Shown: piece by piece, positions 61,827 through 64,000 of the stretch
How the letters are laid out: the number at the start of each line of letters is the position of its first letter
Numbering within the stretch: position 1 is the stretch's first letter
Program-made: the position numbers and the translations under genes
The notes under the pieces: generated by a model
What the model was told of the DNA's origin: nothing
The model's input: the letters and a program-made list of their open reading frames with translations, nothing else
Database searches by the model: none
Assembly (NCBI RefSeq): GCF_963576615.1
Contig: NC_088708.1
Location: 9,114,001 to 9,178,000, forward strand
From: Watersipora subatra
Taxonomy: Eukaryota; Bryozoa; Gymnolaemata; Cheilostomatida; Watersiporidae
DNA length: 64,000 nucleotides
Direction of reading: 5' to 3'

Positions 61827-64000
61827 CTGTGGAGCAGTGACACGCCAGTTACAAGTACCATCATGACTGAGAGGTAGGGTGTGCGAGAGCACTCTGTCTA
61901 ATATATTATCTCAAAAGGTTACTCTTGAGGCCTGATTTCACACAAGCCCAAAGTCATCACAAATGGCACGGCATGATCCTATTGTAACAAATTGAGTTAA
62001 ACAGAGAAATGTTCAAGTGGTGCGGTAGAATAGCAAACTGGGTAGACCATATGACTCTCAAGTGAGTGGCAACCTGCGAAAGCAAGTTGAGGTCACATGA
62101 CCTCAAGAGAATAATTAGGCGTTTACTATTACATTACCGGCTGAATTGGTTAGGCTAAAGATCTGAGCCTTCCCGTACATTCCCTAGCGAAAGGTTGTCA
62201 ATGGTATGAAGTCAGAGTGGGATATTGAGAACGTGAATAACTGAGGAATATGCATGATAGGGCAGGGGGAGCTAACCACAACATCACAATTATGAATATG
62301 TACACAATATCGGGTGTTCTGTGTGTGCGATGGTTTTTTTACCTCAATCCATTGTCTACTATTGACCAGATGACAATGTGAAGTAGCGAAAAGCTGGCTA
62401 ACTAAAACAGTTATATTTTTCACCATTTGATAATGAGATGTTACGGGTGCAACTGATGAAAATAGTCATACACTAACATTGTACGATAACAATGTCTACA
62501 TACAACAACTACACCTGTAAATCACGCGATGGCCAAGGAGATGCATAAAAGTTAGGCTTGAAAGTCGATGACGCAAATTTGATTGAGAAAAGTTGGGTAC
62601 ATTTGAAAATCGATAAATGCGTAGTCATAGGCCGACATTGCGCCAAAATTACACAAAACAGAAAGTAGATTGAAACAATTCTAAAGCTCGATCTTGATGG
62701 AAAAATATTGCTATGGAGGAGAATCGCGCCTGAAGGATTGATCAGATTGTGCCAACAAGTTGTCGTAAGGTGAGAGAGCAATAAATATGGCTGACCATTT
62801 GTACACATATATACAAGGCTGAGTCACCTATTGTTGCTACTGACCTTAACATACAGTCTGCTTGATTGCTACAGCTATCACTTCAAGATTAATCGATGCA
62901 CAGAATGAGATGTTATTAAACCCATTAGAAAAGGTCGACTTTGTCGGCTGTCACGGACCGGCTAACAAATATCATGTATTTGCATTTTATTGAGATCAAT
63001 CTTGTAGCTGATTGATAAAACTTAGGTCATAAAGGTAGCAAGTAAAAATGGTTAGTGTCCAGACAAGGATTTATTTTTGTGTTTATACTTGCGATGAGTG
63101 AGCCAATGCTACTGAATAGTTCAGGTGAGAAGGCGACTGAATGACAGCTGAAATTACGAGAAAGAACCGACCAACTACTGTACTTAATGTAATATTTAGG
63201 TAGTACTTTAAACTGCCCTGCATTTCTGTGTTATACAATGTAAAGAGGAATCGGAGCACTGTTATGCATAACTACTGACTCCAAGAGCTACTAAAGGCGT
63301 TATTTATTTTAGGCATGGTTCAGACCAATGTCGTATGAAGGGCATGCGAGGTGTGGCGCACTGCAGTTCAAACTTGTGCATATCGCGCATGCAAACTTAT
63401 GCAGGTGTGCGATTGATGTGATCCAAATAGCTATGAAATCGCAAGGTGGCGCAGCTAAGTTGCGCACGCACTCCGCAACAGCATTGAACTGCATGGTCAT
63501 TCGTAATCGTGGTTTCGCTACGCTAAGACTGATGTGAAATATAATTCTTGCATCTTAAATCGTGAAAGTTGATACACTGACGGTAGGTGGATAGCTGACT
63601 ACCAAGAAAGAGTAAGTAACTGATGAGAGTTGGTCATTGTATCAAAAGTAAGTACCCCGTGAGAGCTGTTTATGGTACTAGGAATAAGTACTCCATGAGA
63701 GCTGATTATGGTACCACTAGTAAGTATCCTACATGATAGCTGTTCCCCTTAGTGGGGATTTTCTAACCACCTCAAAAAGCCGATTCCCCTCAATCCTATT
63801 GTTATTCCATTAGGCGCAGGTTGTTTATGCATGAGAAAATGCCATATGAGAGATAGGTCAATGCCCAGGCACGGTGTAAGCCCAGCGTTATCAATGGCTG
63901 CTCAGTGAACAACAGCAGCGATAGAGGCTGTCAATCAGTATTCAATCCTAAGATAAGCAAATTTACATGTCGCTGACTCAGAATAACAAGGTGACAAGAC
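61827..64000. other. eEF2K intron continuing past the window edge
   Basis: No exon encoding the expected eEF2K N-lobe was found. Contains a GC-richer patch at 63312-63535 and a degenerate roughly 41-bp tandem repeat at about 63615-63745 (GTAAGTAC..GAGAGCTG). Confidence 0.5.

Overview
The window is metazoan nuclear DNA, AT-rich and repeat-dense, with short exons separated by GT-AG introns. The protein set and the transposon mix suggest a lophotrochozoan-like invertebrate; I cannot name the species. All gene models were built by eye from conserved family motifs, splice consensus and codon phase, so exon edges could be off by a few bases.

Four host genes are supported. (1) 1-13432, minus strand: the N-terminal part (12 exons, about 577 codons) of a DENND4/Crag-type DENN-domain Rab exchange factor, running off the left edge. 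(2) 37780-39592, plus strand: a complete four-exon BOLA3-type mitochondrial BolA gene. (3) 40648-46681, minus strand: a complete three-exon gene for an 823-residue protein with MATH/TRAF-like repeats, a coiled coil and a disordered tail; its function is unknown. (4) 49392-61826, minus strand: ten exons (481 codons) of eukaryotic elongation factor 2 kinase, from the C-lobe of the alpha-kinase domain to the stop; the N-terminal exons lie beyond the right edge.

Between DENND4 and BOLA3 (13.4-37.8 kb) lies a gene-poor block full of mobile elements. It holds three copies of a TTAA-flanked foldback element with roughly 180-bp inverted repeats. The middle copy (16291-20425) contains a Tigger/pogo element and a second TTAA-flanked element that itself contains a hAT element. 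A LINE 3' end is split by a small LTR element (23578-25062, AGTAG target duplication) whose interior carries pol pieces on opposite strands. A Ty1/copia element (27077-31479) has 180-bp LTRs differing at one base and a copia-style half-tRNA primer site, yet its reading frame is broken several times. Helitron-like and MITE-like elements are also present.

Introns and spacers hold more than a dozen unrelated minisatellites with unit lengths from 11 to 59 bp. The most notable is a 56-bp array in eEF2K that repeats an exon end together with its 5' splice site. A 1.2-kb, 45-bp array in the last eEF2K intron shows higher-order structure. Several long open frames in the window exist only because the repeat unit is a multiple of three.
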